6,861 nucleotides of DNA from CAYSHJ01 sp964589725 (GCA_964589725.1 CAZPUJ010000303.1:1-6861), one strand, 5' to 3'; shown: positions 1 through 6,685, counted from the stretch's first letter. The notes: a model not told the origin generated them from the letters alone. Made by a program: numbers and translations.

Positions 1-716
1 GGCTTCGCGAGGAACCGATAGCCGGTCCCGCGTACGGACAAGATGTGACGCGGCGCCGACGGATTCGGCTCGATGAACTTTCGCAGCCGGAGCACAAAGT
101 TGTCGATCGTCCGCGTCGTCACGTTCGAATCGCTGCCCCAGACGTCGTCCAAGATCTGTAGTCGCGAGAGCACTTTGCCGTCGTTCTCCAAGAAGTATCG
201 CAGCAGTTGTACTTCCATCGTGGTCAGATCGTGAGTTTGCCCGCGCACTGTCAGTTGGAAACGGCTGAAGTCGACCTTCACGTCGCCGAACTCGTGCATG
301 TCCGATTCGGTTTCGCGCGGAGTAGCCGGTGGCGGTGAGCTGGCGTCGATGGGATGACGCTCCGCCAAGTTGCGGACTCGACTGAGCAATTCCGGCAGGT
401 CGAACGGCTTGTTCATGTATTGATCGCAGCCGGCGTCGAAACCTCGCGTGCGATCCTCGCTCAGCGTGCGGGCACTCAGCACCAGGATCGGCACTTGCTT
501 GTCGAGTTGTCTGATCTCGCGGCAAATCTCATAGCCACTCATCCCTGGCAGCATCAGGTCCAGAATGATCAACCGAAATCGCGGCTCGGCATTGCGAAAG
601 GCTTCCATCGCCGTGGGGCCGTCGCCAGCGACGACGGCGTCGTAACCCTCTTGCTCGAAGTTGAACTTCAAGCCGAGCGCCAACGCCGTTTCGTCTTCGA
701 CGATCAAAATTCGCAT
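1..716 (-). CDS. OmpR-family response regulator, C-terminus cut by window edge
   Basis: DNA-binding response regulator that would be phosphorylated by the adjacent kinase and then control transcription. 238 residues are visible and the frame runs off the window. Residues 1-115 are a receiver domain with every key position: acidic pair E7/D8, phospho-acceptor D53 in the strand LIILDLMLPG, S81 at the switch position, and K103 in NKPF. After a Pro/Ser/Thr-rich linker (about 120-135) comes a winged-helix domain (about 143-238) with the usual LTTMEVQLLRYF, VTTRTIDNFVLRLRKFIE and SVRGTGYRF stretches; the last marks the wing, so only a short tail is missing. The ATG at 716 is favoured because TTGAGG stands 5 nt upstream and overlaps the kinase stop codon (TGA at 726-724), which suggests translational coupling. 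Family assignment is secure. The regulon is unknown, and PhoB-like or KdpE-like naming would be a guess. Confidence 0.95.
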   Translation of the reverse strand, partial: MRILIVEDETALALGLKFNFEQEGYDAVVAGDGPTAMEAFRNAEPRFRLIILDLMLPGMSGYEICREIRQLDKQVPILVLSARTLSEDRTRGFDAGCDQYMNKPFDLPELLSRVRNLAERHPIDASSPPPATPRETESDMHEFGDVKVDFSRFQLTVRGQTHDLTTMEVQLLRYFLENDGKVLSRLQILDDVWGSDSNVTTRTIDNFVLRLRKFIEPNPSAPRHILSVRGTGYRFLAK

Positions 717-723
717 GATTGCC

Positions 724-1689
724 TCAAGCCGCCGGGGCTGACTCTGAACGGACCACTTCCGAGGAAGCCGCTTCCAACATCTCGCCGACAATCGCTCGCC
801 CCGGCAATTCGACTTCGAATACGCTCCCTGGTTCCGGCTCGCGGCCGAGCACACGCACTTTGCCTTTCACCAATCCGACTAGCGTTCGCACGATGTACAG
901 CCCCACGCCCGTGCCTTTTTGCCGCCGCTCCAGCTCGCTCCCACCCCGATAAAAGATTTTGAAAATCTTCCCTCGCAAGAGGGGCGGCACACCCTCGCCG
1001 TTGTCCGTGATCCGTGTGACCACTCGCCCACGATTCGTGACTTGCACGGAGACGCCGACGCGCGGCTCGGCGGCTCCGTACTTGATAGCGTTGTCGATCA
1101 GGTTGCCGAAGATCATTTCCAGTGGCAATCGGCGAGCGTGAATCACCGCCGGCTCGATCTCAAATTTGAACACGTCGGCGAGTTGCCGCTTATGATGCCG
1201 ACACGCCGCCTCCGCGCAGCGGCGTAACAGCAGTTCGAGTTCGATGTCCTCCGGTTCGGCCTCTTGCCCGATCGCGTCCAGCCGCGCGACTTCGAGCAGT
1301 TGATTGATCAGGTGATCCAAGCGGACAAGCTCCGAATCCATCACGTCGTAGAACTCTTCCTGCTGCCGCGGATCGAGATGCCGCATCCGCAACGTGTCGA
1401 GATACAGCCGCAGCGACGCGATCGGCGTTTTCAGTTCGTGAGTGACGCTGTCGACAAAGTTCGCCTGTCGCTGATTCAACCGCACTTCTTTGATGGTCAA
1501 GAACAGATAAAACCCCGAGACGACCAGGATCAACGCGAACACAACCGTTCCGATCGTCAGCGGCCCCCACGCATTCATGTTCGCCAGCAAGACAATCCAA
1601 CAGACCATCAGCACGACGTTGAGCCCCATTAACAGGACGCTCAACGTTATCGGCAGATGCAGCGATCGGCGTTTGCGGAGGGACGACAT
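724..1689 (-). CDS. Membrane sensor histidine kinase, HAMP-less
   Basis: Two-component sensor kinase of 321 residues, in the inner membrane. Two hydrophobic segments (about 13-37 and 44-65) leave only a few residues between them, so there is no sizeable external sensor domain. TM2 is followed after a short helix by the dimerisation/phosphoacceptor domain with H84 in SVTHELKTPIASL, with no room for a HAMP domain. The ATPase domain is complete: N box FGNLIDNAIKYG (N196, N200), G1 DNGEGVP (229-235), F box IFKIFYRG, and G2 GTGVGLYIV (259-267). The last 20 or so residues are a low-complexity tail. The stop lies 7 nt before the response-regulator start, so the pair is a kinase-first operon. The ATG at 1689 has no obvious Shine-Dalgarno sequence. 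The minimal external loop suggests sensing in or near the membrane, or through a partner; this is inference. Confidence 0.95.
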   Translation of the reverse strand: MSSLRKRRSLHLPITLSVLLMGLNVVLMVCWIVLLANMNAWGPLTIGTVVFALILVVSGFYLFLTIKEVRLNQRQANFVDSVTHELKTPIASLRLYLDTLRMRHLDPRQQEEFYDVMDSELVRLDHLINQLLEVARLDAIGQEAEPEDIELELLLRRCAEAACRHHKRQLADVFKFEIEPAVIHARRLPLEMIFGNLIDNAIKYGAAEPRVGVSVQVTNRGRVVTRITDNGEGVPPLLRGKIFKIFYRGGSELERRQKGTGVGLYIVRTLVGLVKGKVRVLGREPEPGSVFEVELPGRAIVGEMLEAASSEVVRSESAPAA

Positions 1690-1731
1690 CGGAATTGGAT
1701 TAGGATCGGCAAGGACGAATCAGCGAAGTCC

Positions 1732-1867
1732 AATGACGAATGACGAACTACCCAATGACGAAGGAATGACGAACTTCGAACTCTTGGAGACTGCCCCCTG
1801 TCCTTTGATCATTCGGAGTTCGTCATTCAGGGTACTTTCGTCGTTGGGTAGTTCGTCATTCGTCATT
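1732..1867. repeat. Long inverted repeat built of AATGACG heptamers
   Basis: The arms 1732-1762 and 1837-1867 are 31 nt each and are reverse complements except at one position. A nested second pair, 1764-1780 and 1812-1828 (17 nt, one mismatch), continues the stem after an asymmetric bulge and leaves a loop of about 31 nt (1781-1811). The left side holds four copies of AATGACG, at 1732, 1739, 1754 and 1765; the right side holds the same unit inverted (CGTCATT). The unit recalls the ATTCGTCATT intergenic repeats that I remember from planctomycete and related genomes, where spurious NDE or SSFVIR peptides get annotated. That comparison is from memory. The element fills most of the gap between the mannosyltransferase and kinase genes and runs into the end of the former. 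No transposase or target-site duplication is evident. Confidence 0.85.
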
Positions 1868-2599
1868 CGTCCGACGCACGGGCGTGCCGCACAGTCTGTC
1901 GATTGCCAGCCGGAAAATCACCCATAACGCCGCTACCGACTCCTTCCAATTGATCTTGGACAGCCCGAAACGGCGATCCTCGAATACGATCGGCGTCTCT
2001 TCGAACGAGCATTCGACGGCTCGGCAGCGGTACAATAGCTCCTCCTGAAAGGCGTACCCTTTCGCGCGGATGCGACTCCAATCGATCTCCGCCAGCTTGG
2101 GAACTCGATAGCACCGAAAGCTGCCGCTATTGTCGCGAGTCCTCAAGCCGAGCAGCCGCCGCGCGTACGCGTTGATGCTACGACTCATGAAGTGCCGCCG
2201 CCAATTCCAGCCGACGACTCCGCCGCCTTTGACGTACCGCGAACCAATCGCCACATCCACACGCGTCAAACACTCCCGCAACGCCGGCAGATGCCGAGGA
2301 TGATGACTGAAGTCAGCGTCCATATTCAGCACTTGGCCGTAGCCGTTCTCGATGGCGAATAAAAACCCCGCCACCGTGGCCGTCCCCAGCCCAAGCTTTC
2401 CCGCTCGATGCAGCACCTTGATCCGAGCCTGCTGCACCGCCATCTCGTCCGCCAAACGTCCCGTCCCGTCCGGCGAGTTGTCATCTATCACCAGCACATC
2501 CGCATCGGGCGCGACCGTGTGAATCTCCGGGATCAATCGAGAAAGGTTTTCCAACTCGTTGTACGTGCAAAGCGTGATCAACAATCGCGGCGACGTCAT
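1856..2599 (-). CDS. DPM1-type polyprenyl-phosphate mannosyltransferase (GT2)
   Basis: Family 2 glycosyltransferase, most like dolichyl/polyprenyl-phosphate mannose synthases, which move a sugar from a nucleotide-sugar to a polyprenyl phosphate on the cytoplasmic face of the membrane. From the chosen start it has 247 residues. Visible marks: Rossmann-type opening RLLITLCTYNE, DDNSPDGT (39-46), GKLGLGTA, the metal-binding DAD at 94-96 in NMDADFSHHP, a GGGVVGW loop (125-131), DNSGSFRCY (156-164) and QEELLYR (185 onward), then a DRRFGLSK stretch. There is no membrane-spanning C-terminal extension, so it is the short soluble class. The ATG at 2599 is preferred because homology-like sequence begins at once (MTSPRLLITL). 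An in-frame ATG at 2647 would add 16 unrelated residues and start beside a repeat. Neither start has a clear Shine-Dalgarno sequence. The last residues (NDE) and the TGA come from the heptamer repeat. Glucose or another sugar as substrate cannot be excluded. Confidence 0.9.
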   Translation of the reverse strand: MTSPRLLITLCTYNELENLSRLIPEIHTVAPDADVLVIDDNSPDGTGRLADEMAVQQARIKVLHRAGKLGLGTATVAGFLFAIENGYGQVLNMDADFSHHPRHLPALRECLTRVDVAIGSRYVKGGGVVGWNWRRHFMSRSINAYARRLLGLRTRDNSGSFRCYRVPKLAEIDWSRIRAKGYAFQEELLYRCRAVECSFEETPIVFEDRRFGLSKINWKESVAALWVIFRLAIDRLCGTPVRRTNDE

Positions 2600-2649
2600 G
2601 CAGTTCGCTTTCAACGCAGCCGCCTCGCTCCGAGCCTGTGAAAACATTG

Positions 2650-2712
2650 GTAGCCGAACTCGTAGGAGTTTGGTTTTCCTAAGGAACTCGGAAGTCTTAC
2701 GACTTCCGCTAC
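2650..2712. repeat. Imperfect palindromic element, related to 4101-4155
   Basis: The outer arms 2650-2673 and 2689-2712 match as inverted repeats at 18 of 24 positions. Within the right side is a perfect 8-bp hairpin, CGGAAGTC (2689-2696), loop TTAC, GACTTCCG (2701-2708). The left arm opens GTAGCCGAACTCG and continues to GGAGTT, closely following the left arm of the hairpin at 4101-4155 (GTAGCTGAACTCG then GAGTT), so the two look like diverged copies of one repeat family. The element lies between the TPR-protein gene and the mannosyltransferase and abuts the alternative upstream start of the latter. It could affect mRNA folding, but nothing here shows a function. Confidence 0.6.
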
Positions 2713-2801
2713 GGAAGAATTCACTGGCTCTCCGCGAGGCGAAGCCCGTTGCGCCACACAGCAGTCATTGCTGTCGGAGTCGCAATTGCGCGCTCGGGCG
2801 A

Positions 2802-2820
2802 CATCTCGCGGCGCGAGATG
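2802..2820 (-). terminator. Hairpin directly after the TPR-protein stop codon
   Basis: Perfect 8-bp stem CATCTCGC / GCGAGATG with a 3-nt loop, beginning one base after the TAG at 2824-2822. Its position favours a role in 3'-end formation or mRNA protection. No T-run follows on the minus strand, so it is not a classical intrinsic terminator. Two smaller palindromes follow in the same gap: ACAGCA-gtcat-TGCTGT (2758-2774) and CGCAATTGCG (2781-2790). Confidence 0.4.
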
Positions 2821-2821
2821 A

Positions 2822-3979
2822 CTACTTTGGCTCCGGTGGCACGGGCACATCCGGCAAAATCAAACGTGGTCCGCGAACGGCGGACGTTTCTGGCGGCTCC
2901 TTGGCTGGAGCCAGCTCGTCCTCGCGAGGTCGCGGCGGGACTCCGCGCGGCTCCGCCGGATCGTCCCTTGGTGGTGGAGGCGGTTCGTTCGGGACGCCTC
3001 GTCGCGACAATGAGAAATTCTCTTTCGGTGGCGATTCCGGCAATCGCAAGAACGCCCGCAAGTGCTCACCCCGGCCGGTGAGTTTCCAGGCGGCGCGGAA
3101 GAAGTCAGAGGCTCGACTGTCGCCGTCGCAGAACAACAGCACACCCATCAAGAACAAACGGTCGGCGTCACGCACGTCTTGGTCGGTCCAGTCGGTGACG
3201 CGATTCAGGTACTCCGACTTCTCAGCGACGTTGTTCACGCCATAAATCGCATCGAGGCTCTCGCCGGACCTTGGCCAATTCGGATCGACCTGCAAACCGC
3301 GTTTCAGTTTCATGACCGCGTGCGAGTACCGGCCCATCGCGACGAGCGTGAACGCTTGCCGGAAATAGACCTCGCCCCGATCCTCGGCCTCGCGCTGAGC
3401 CTCCAAGTATCGCAAGTAGGCTTTGACGAACTGCCCCTCGTGCAGCCAGCGATCTCCCTCGGCTTGAAATTGCTTGCTCCGTTCCTTGCCCACTCGCGAC
3501 GAACCACTCACGGGACGAATGACGTTCGAGTCGTCATCCGCCGCGGGGATCCCTTCGCGTCGCTCGGCATGTTGCTGCAAGATGTCTGCCATGTTCGGCG
3601 CCGGCGGCGTGGGGAGTAACCGCGGCGGTGGTGGAGCATTGAATCGCGGCGCCGCATTGCGATTGACCACGACCACTGTCGGACTGGGCACCACGACTGT
3701 TTGATAACCCACGCTGCCCGGCCAGTACGGCGTTCCCCAACCCCACGACGAAGACCCGATGTTCGAATAGCTCGATGCGTAGTACCCACTCCACGGCGAA
3801 AGAAACACGCCACCGCCAAAGCCCACGCCAGGTCCATACCACCCGCAATCGGTCACGCAATGCCGATGAGCACAAGACCCCCAATGTGCATGCACACCGA
3901 AACCAAGGTGATCGCCCTTCGCGCTGCCACCGCCGAGCAAACTGATTCCCACCAATGCACCCGCCAACCAAGTTCGCAT
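2822..3979 (-). CDS. Exported TPR protein with Gly/Trp-rich and proline-rich flanks
   Basis: I do not recognise this as a named family. From the ATG at 3979 it has 385 residues. Residues 1-20 form a Sec-type signal peptide (MRTWLAGALVGISLLGGGSA, likely cut after GSA). Next comes a His/Cys patch (HWGSCAHRHC, 32-41), a Gly/Trp/Tyr/Ser-rich low-complexity stretch (about 47-90), a V/P segment and a proline cluster (116-128). Residues about 169-236 look like two tandem TPR helix pairs (GDRWLHEGQFVKAYLRYLEA, then AFTLVAMGRYSHAVMKLKRG), with a third helical repeat-like segment near 271-301. The tail (about 315-385) is rich in P, E and R. The ATG at 3979 is chosen over an in-frame TTG at 3985: GAGGG stands 7 nt before the ATG but nearly abuts the TTG. 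It is probably periplasmic or surface-associated, with TPRs for protein contacts; this is inference. Confidence 0.85.
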   Translation of the reverse strand: MRTWLAGALVGISLLGGGSAKGDHLGFGVHAHWGSCAHRHCVTDCGWYGPGVGFGGGVFLSPWSGYYASSYSNIGSSSWGWGTPYWPGSVGYQTVVVPSPTVVVVNRNAAPRFNAPPPPRLLPTPPAPNMADILQQHAERREGIPAADDDSNVIRPVSGSSRVGKERSKQFQAEGDRWLHEGQFVKAYLRYLEAQREAEDRGEVYFRQAFTLVAMGRYSHAVMKLKRGLQVDPNWPRSGESLDAIYGVNNVAEKSEYLNRVTDWTDQDVRDADRLFLMGVLLFCDGDSRASDFFRAAWKLTGRGEHLRAFLRLPESPPKENFSLSRRGVPNEPPPPPRDDPAEPRGVPPRPREDELAPAKEPPETSAVRGPRLILPDVPVPPEPK

Positions 3980-4016
3980 GACCAAGCCCTCGTGAGCAAT
4001 GTTCTTAGCCGGGCTG

Positions 4017-4046
4017 ATTATCGCGGTATTTCGTCGGAGCGGTCAA
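4017..4046 (-). promoter_or_regulatory. Sigma70-like promoter for the TPR-protein gene
   Basis: On the minus strand, TTGACC (4046-4041, one mismatch to TTGACA) is followed after 18 bp by GATAAT (4022-4017, one mismatch to TATAAT). The predicted start of transcription falls near 4010, giving a leader of about 30 nt that contains the GAGGG ribosome-binding site before the ATG at 3979. The distance and order fit well. This is pattern matching only. Confidence 0.55.
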
Positions 4047-4100
4047 ACTGTGTTTGCTGCAAAGTTGCTGAGCTATTCTTCAGGCGGCTGAAAGTGACTC

Positions 4101-4155
4101 GTAGCTGAACTCGCCAGAGTTCAGAGAACGTCTGAATTCTGGCGAATTCAGCTAC
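4101..4155. repeat. 25-bp stem hairpin repeat after the fusion gene
   Basis: The arms 4101-4125 and 4131-4155 are reverse complements at 23 of 25 positions, around a 5-nt loop (4126-4130). Each arm starts GTAGCTGAA and carries a CGCCAGA core. It stands 13 nt after the TAA of the propeller-esterase gene and upstream of the TPR-gene promoter. No T-run follows, so intrinsic termination is doubtful; it may still protect the mRNA 3' end or simply be a dispersed repeat. The left arm resembles that of the element at 2650-2712, which supports a repeat family over chance. Confidence 0.85.
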
Positions 4156-4168
4156 CGCATGAAGAATA

Positions 4169-6547
4169 TTACTTCAGCACGCCGTCGAACAACTTGTAGG
4201 CCGTCTCGCGCATTTCCACCGGGAAGTCGTGATCGCAGTCGGGATGCACAACGCGCAGTCGTGTGGGCTGGCCATAGAGCTTGTAGACATCGCTGGCGGC
4301 GGTGGTGATACGGTCGACACTCGCGGCTTGAAAGTTGTGGTCCTTCAGCGGCGCGATGATCAACACCTGCCGCGGAGCCAAGGCTCCAATCAGCTCGTGG
4401 AAGTCGAACGGGATTTCTTGCAGACGGCCGCGATAGTCGGCGAGGCGCAGCATATAGCGGGTTTGACACCAGCCTTTCTCGGGAAACCAGTTCGTTTCGT
4501 CACCGTTGTAGTAATCGAGGTAAGAATCAAGACCACAGCTTGAGACCACGGCTTGGATGCGCTCGTCGAAGACGCTCGTGTAAACCGCGTTGTGTCCACC
4601 GAGTGAATGACCGATCGCGCCGAACGCTACGGGTTTCACGAACGGCATGGACTCGAGGAGGTCCAGTCCGCGCATGTTGTCCCACACGGCCTTGAGCGTG
4701 CCGCTTTGCCAGCCCAACGCTTTGATGTCTGGCTGGTATTTCGCGAGCAACGGGTAGTTGGGAGCCAGCGTCACGTAACCACGCTCGGCGAGTTCACTGG
4801 CGTACTGACGATTCGGCCTGCTTCCCAGGCCGACCACGACGCCGTGCCCGACGACATTGTCAGTGCCGTGCAGACACAGCACGGCCGGAGCCGGTTTAGC
4901 ATTGTCCGACAGCGCGGCCTTCGGGATGCACAAGTACGCCGGCACGCGCGAACCGGGTTCCGAAGCATACGTGATGAACCGCCGCACGTAGCTGCCGCGA
5001 TCCACTTCCTCTTCGACTTTCATGTCCAGTGGGCAGCGTTTCTCGCGCCCCGGCAAAACGCCCATCACGGCCTGTGCCCCGCGCACGATCTCGGCTCGGC
5101 GTTTCAGCCAATCGTCGGTCGTTTTCACGGGCAGCGGTTCATTGTTGGAACCGCGAAATACGAGCAGATTGTCTCGCGGTAAACGTGGCGTCGCGGCCGG
5201 GACTTCGGCCGCGGCGGCTTGATGAGCCTCAGTGGCCGGAAACCTGCCGGCTTGTTTCCCTTCGACGGAGGCAAGGCAATACAACCACTCTTGCCGTTTG
5301 CCATCCGCTTGCTTGGCGACTCGCAGGTAGATACGGCTGCCGCAGAGGGTTGGTGTCGCGAAGACTTCGTCGCCCAGTTGATTCTCAGCGACAAGTTCGA
5401 ACGCTGTGGGAGTGGCCTTGAAAATAAATGTCTGTCCCGCTTCGTTCGTGGCGAAAAGGTGCTCACCGACCATCGCCGGTGACGCGCTGAATGTCCCGCC
5501 GAGCCGGCCTTCCCAGACCTTTTCGCCGGTGTCGCACTTCCAACACATCGCCACCCCCGCATCCAGTACCGAATAAAGAAATCCATCACGCACCAGCATC
5601 GACGGCACGTACACGCGCGTGCCGTTTTCCCACGCGATCTTGCCCGATCCATCCGCCTTTACCGCCGCCATGTGATTCTTCGGATAACCGCCGCTGGTGA
5701 AGACCAGCTTTCCGTCGGTCACGGCCGAGGTCACGCATTCTTCGGTCGAGCCTTTGATCTCCCATAGTTTCTTACCGCTGAGCGGTTCCAAGCTGGTCAC
5801 TAGATCGCAACCGGAGAACAAGAGCTGCTCGCGTCCGGCGACGTTGAGAATGATCGGCGACGTGTAGTTCGGCAGCTTCGGTCGCTCGATCTTCCACACG
5901 ATGCGGCCCGTCGCGCGGTCCAACCCAGCAATCGCTCCAGTCCCCTTGTTGTCGGCCGAGACGATCACCAGCGACTGATAGACCGCCGGAGACGAGCCAA
6001 ATCCCTGATGCAGCACATAATCGCTGATCTTCGTCTGCCAGAGTTGTTTCCCATCACGACTCAACGCCGTCGTGTAGATCGCGCCCGCATTTAGGAAGTT
6101 CACGAACACGCGCTGCCCGTCGCAAGCTAACGTGGACGAGGCCAGCGAGCTTTTGCTGTTCCCCTTCTTCTCGAACCCGTCGCGATGAATCTCCGCCTGC
6201 CACAGCGTCTGACCCGTACCGCGATGAAAGCACAGGACCGACTGAACCTCCTGCTCATGATCGGCAGCCGCCAGGAAGACCTGATCTCCGACAACCGTCG
6301 GCGAGCCGTGCCCTCGTCCGATAACCGGACTCTTCCAGAGCACATTCTCCGACTCGCTCCACGTCATGGGCGGCTTCTGATCCGCCTCCGCGATGCCGTT
6401 CCGATGCGGTCCTCGCCACCACGGCCAATCGGTCGCTGAGAACGTGATCGGCTCGATGGGCTTCTTGTCCGGCTCGCTAGCCGAAGGCAATGATGTTGCC
6501 AGCAGAGTCAGGTACGAGGTCGTGATCGCGAAGAAGAGACGACTCAT
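4169..6547 (-). CDS. Exported PQQ-like beta-propeller fused to alpha/beta-hydrolase esterase
   Basis: One uninterrupted 792-residue frame with two domains. Residues 1-24 are a signal peptide (MSRLFFAITTSYLTLLATSL, then PSAS). Residues about 41-426 form a PQQ-like (BamB/WD-like) propeller opening WPWWRGPHRNG, with about seven blades marked by recurring SPTVVGDQVF-like strands and TGxxLW/TGRIVW turns (LW at 115, LW at 169, VW at 217, LW at 261, VW at 344). An Ala/Pro-rich linker (about 430-457) leads to an alpha/beta hydrolase (about 458-792) of the AXE1/dienelactone-hydrolase-like class. This has the oxyanion motif LHGT (559-562), nucleophile S648 in GHSLGG, probable acid D736 (LKDHNF) and catalytic H773 (DCDHDF), so it should be an active carboxyl-ester hydrolase. 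The likely site is the periplasm or outside. The propeller may bind substrate or partners; true PQQ binding cannot be inferred. The start at 6547 lacks a clear ribosome-binding site but gives the signal peptide directly. Confidence 0.93.
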   Translation of the reverse strand: MSRLFFAITTSYLTLLATSLPSASEPDKKPIEPITFSATDWPWWRGPHRNGIAEADQKPPMTWSESENVLWKSPVIGRGHGSPTVVGDQVFLAAADHEQEVQSVLCFHRGTGQTLWQAEIHRDGFEKKGNSKSSLASSTLACDGQRVFVNFLNAGAIYTTALSRDGKQLWQTKISDYVLHQGFGSSPAVYQSLVIVSADNKGTGAIAGLDRATGRIVWKIERPKLPNYTSPIILNVAGREQLLFSGCDLVTSLEPLSGKKLWEIKGSTEECVTSAVTDGKLVFTSGGYPKNHMAAVKADGSGKIAWENGTRVYVPSMLVRDGFLYSVLDAGVAMCWKCDTGEKVWEGRLGGTFSASPAMVGEHLFATNEAGQTFIFKATPTAFELVAENQLGDEVFATPTLCGSRIYLRVAKQADGKRQEWLYCLASVEGKQAGRFPATEAHQAAAAEVPAATPRLPRDNLLVFRGSNNEPLPVKTTDDWLKRRAEIVRGAQAVMGVLPGREKRCPLDMKVEEEVDRGSYVRRFITYASEPGSRVPAYLCIPKAALSDNAKPAPAVLCLHGTDNVVGHGVVVGLGSRPNRQYASELAERGYVTLAPNYPLLAKYQPDIKALGWQSGTLKAVWDNMRGLDLLESMPFVKPVAFGAIGHSLGGHNAVYTSVFDERIQAVVSSCGLDSYLDYYNGDETNWFPEKGWCQTRYMLRLADYRGRLQEIPFDFHELIGALAPRQVLIIAPLKDHNFQAASVDRITTAASDVYKLYGQPTRLRVVHPDCDHDFPVEMRETAYKLFDGVLK

Positions 6548-6633
6548 GCGGGAGACTTTCTATGGTTGAAGCGGCGGGAGGAACGAGACTGCTCGGCCAA
6601 ACCGATGTGAGTACGCTGTGAGCACAAATCTGA

Positions 6634-6651
6634 TCCCCCGAAGCGGGGGGA
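6634..6651 (-). terminator. GC hairpin between DUF5989 gene and fusion gene
   Basis: CCCCCG / CGGGGG stem (6635-6640 with 6644-6649) around a 3-nt loop, extended by an A-U pair past one bulged base. It lies 34 nt after the TAG of the upstream gene. On the minus strand only a short ATTTG follows, so the T-tract is weak. It is a candidate terminator separating the two genes. The rest of 6548-6685 shows no open frame and no convincing promoter hexamers. Confidence 0.4.
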
Positions 6652-6685
6652 GACGGGACAAGACGGCCGAACGCGCGCTATCGTC

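Noticed and set aside
354..962. Plus-strand open frame of 202 codons
   Set aside because: It lies opposite the response regulator and kinase, whose domains and motifs are complete; the protein is rich in R, P and A with no recognisable domain, as expected for a shadow frame in GC-rich DNA.
1732..1867. CRISPR-like array
   Set aside because: The units are 7 nt, inverted across the centre, and lack regular 30-40 nt spacers or any cas gene.
1577..1927. Plus-strand open frame of 116 codons containing NDE and SSFVIR strings
   Set aside because: It is antisense to the kinase start and reads through the heptamer inverted repeat; its repeated peptide strings are a by-product of that repeat.
2600..2647. 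Upstream ATG that would add 16 residues to the mannosyltransferase
   Set aside because: The added residues show no family resemblance, the start lies next to a repeat, and neither start has a clear ribosome-binding site; the domain begins right at the internal ATG.
2559..3245. Plus-strand open frame of 228 codons with a Gly/Ser-rich segment
   Set aside because: Its low-complexity part is the antisense of the proline-rich tail of the TPR protein, and it spans the repeat-bearing intergenic region.
3980..3985. TTG start two codons upstream for the TPR protein
   Set aside because: The ribosome-binding site GAGGG is correctly spaced for the ATG at 3979 and too close to the TTG.
4607..5182. Plus-strand open frame of 191 codons
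   Set aside because: It is fully antisense to the esterase domain, including the region encoding the catalytic serine, and shows no domain features.
4169..6547. PQQ-dependent dehydrogenase
   Set aside because: The propeller has PQQ-like blade repeats but is shorter than quinoprotein dehydrogenases, I see no heme-binding CxxCH, and the rest of the protein is an esterase.
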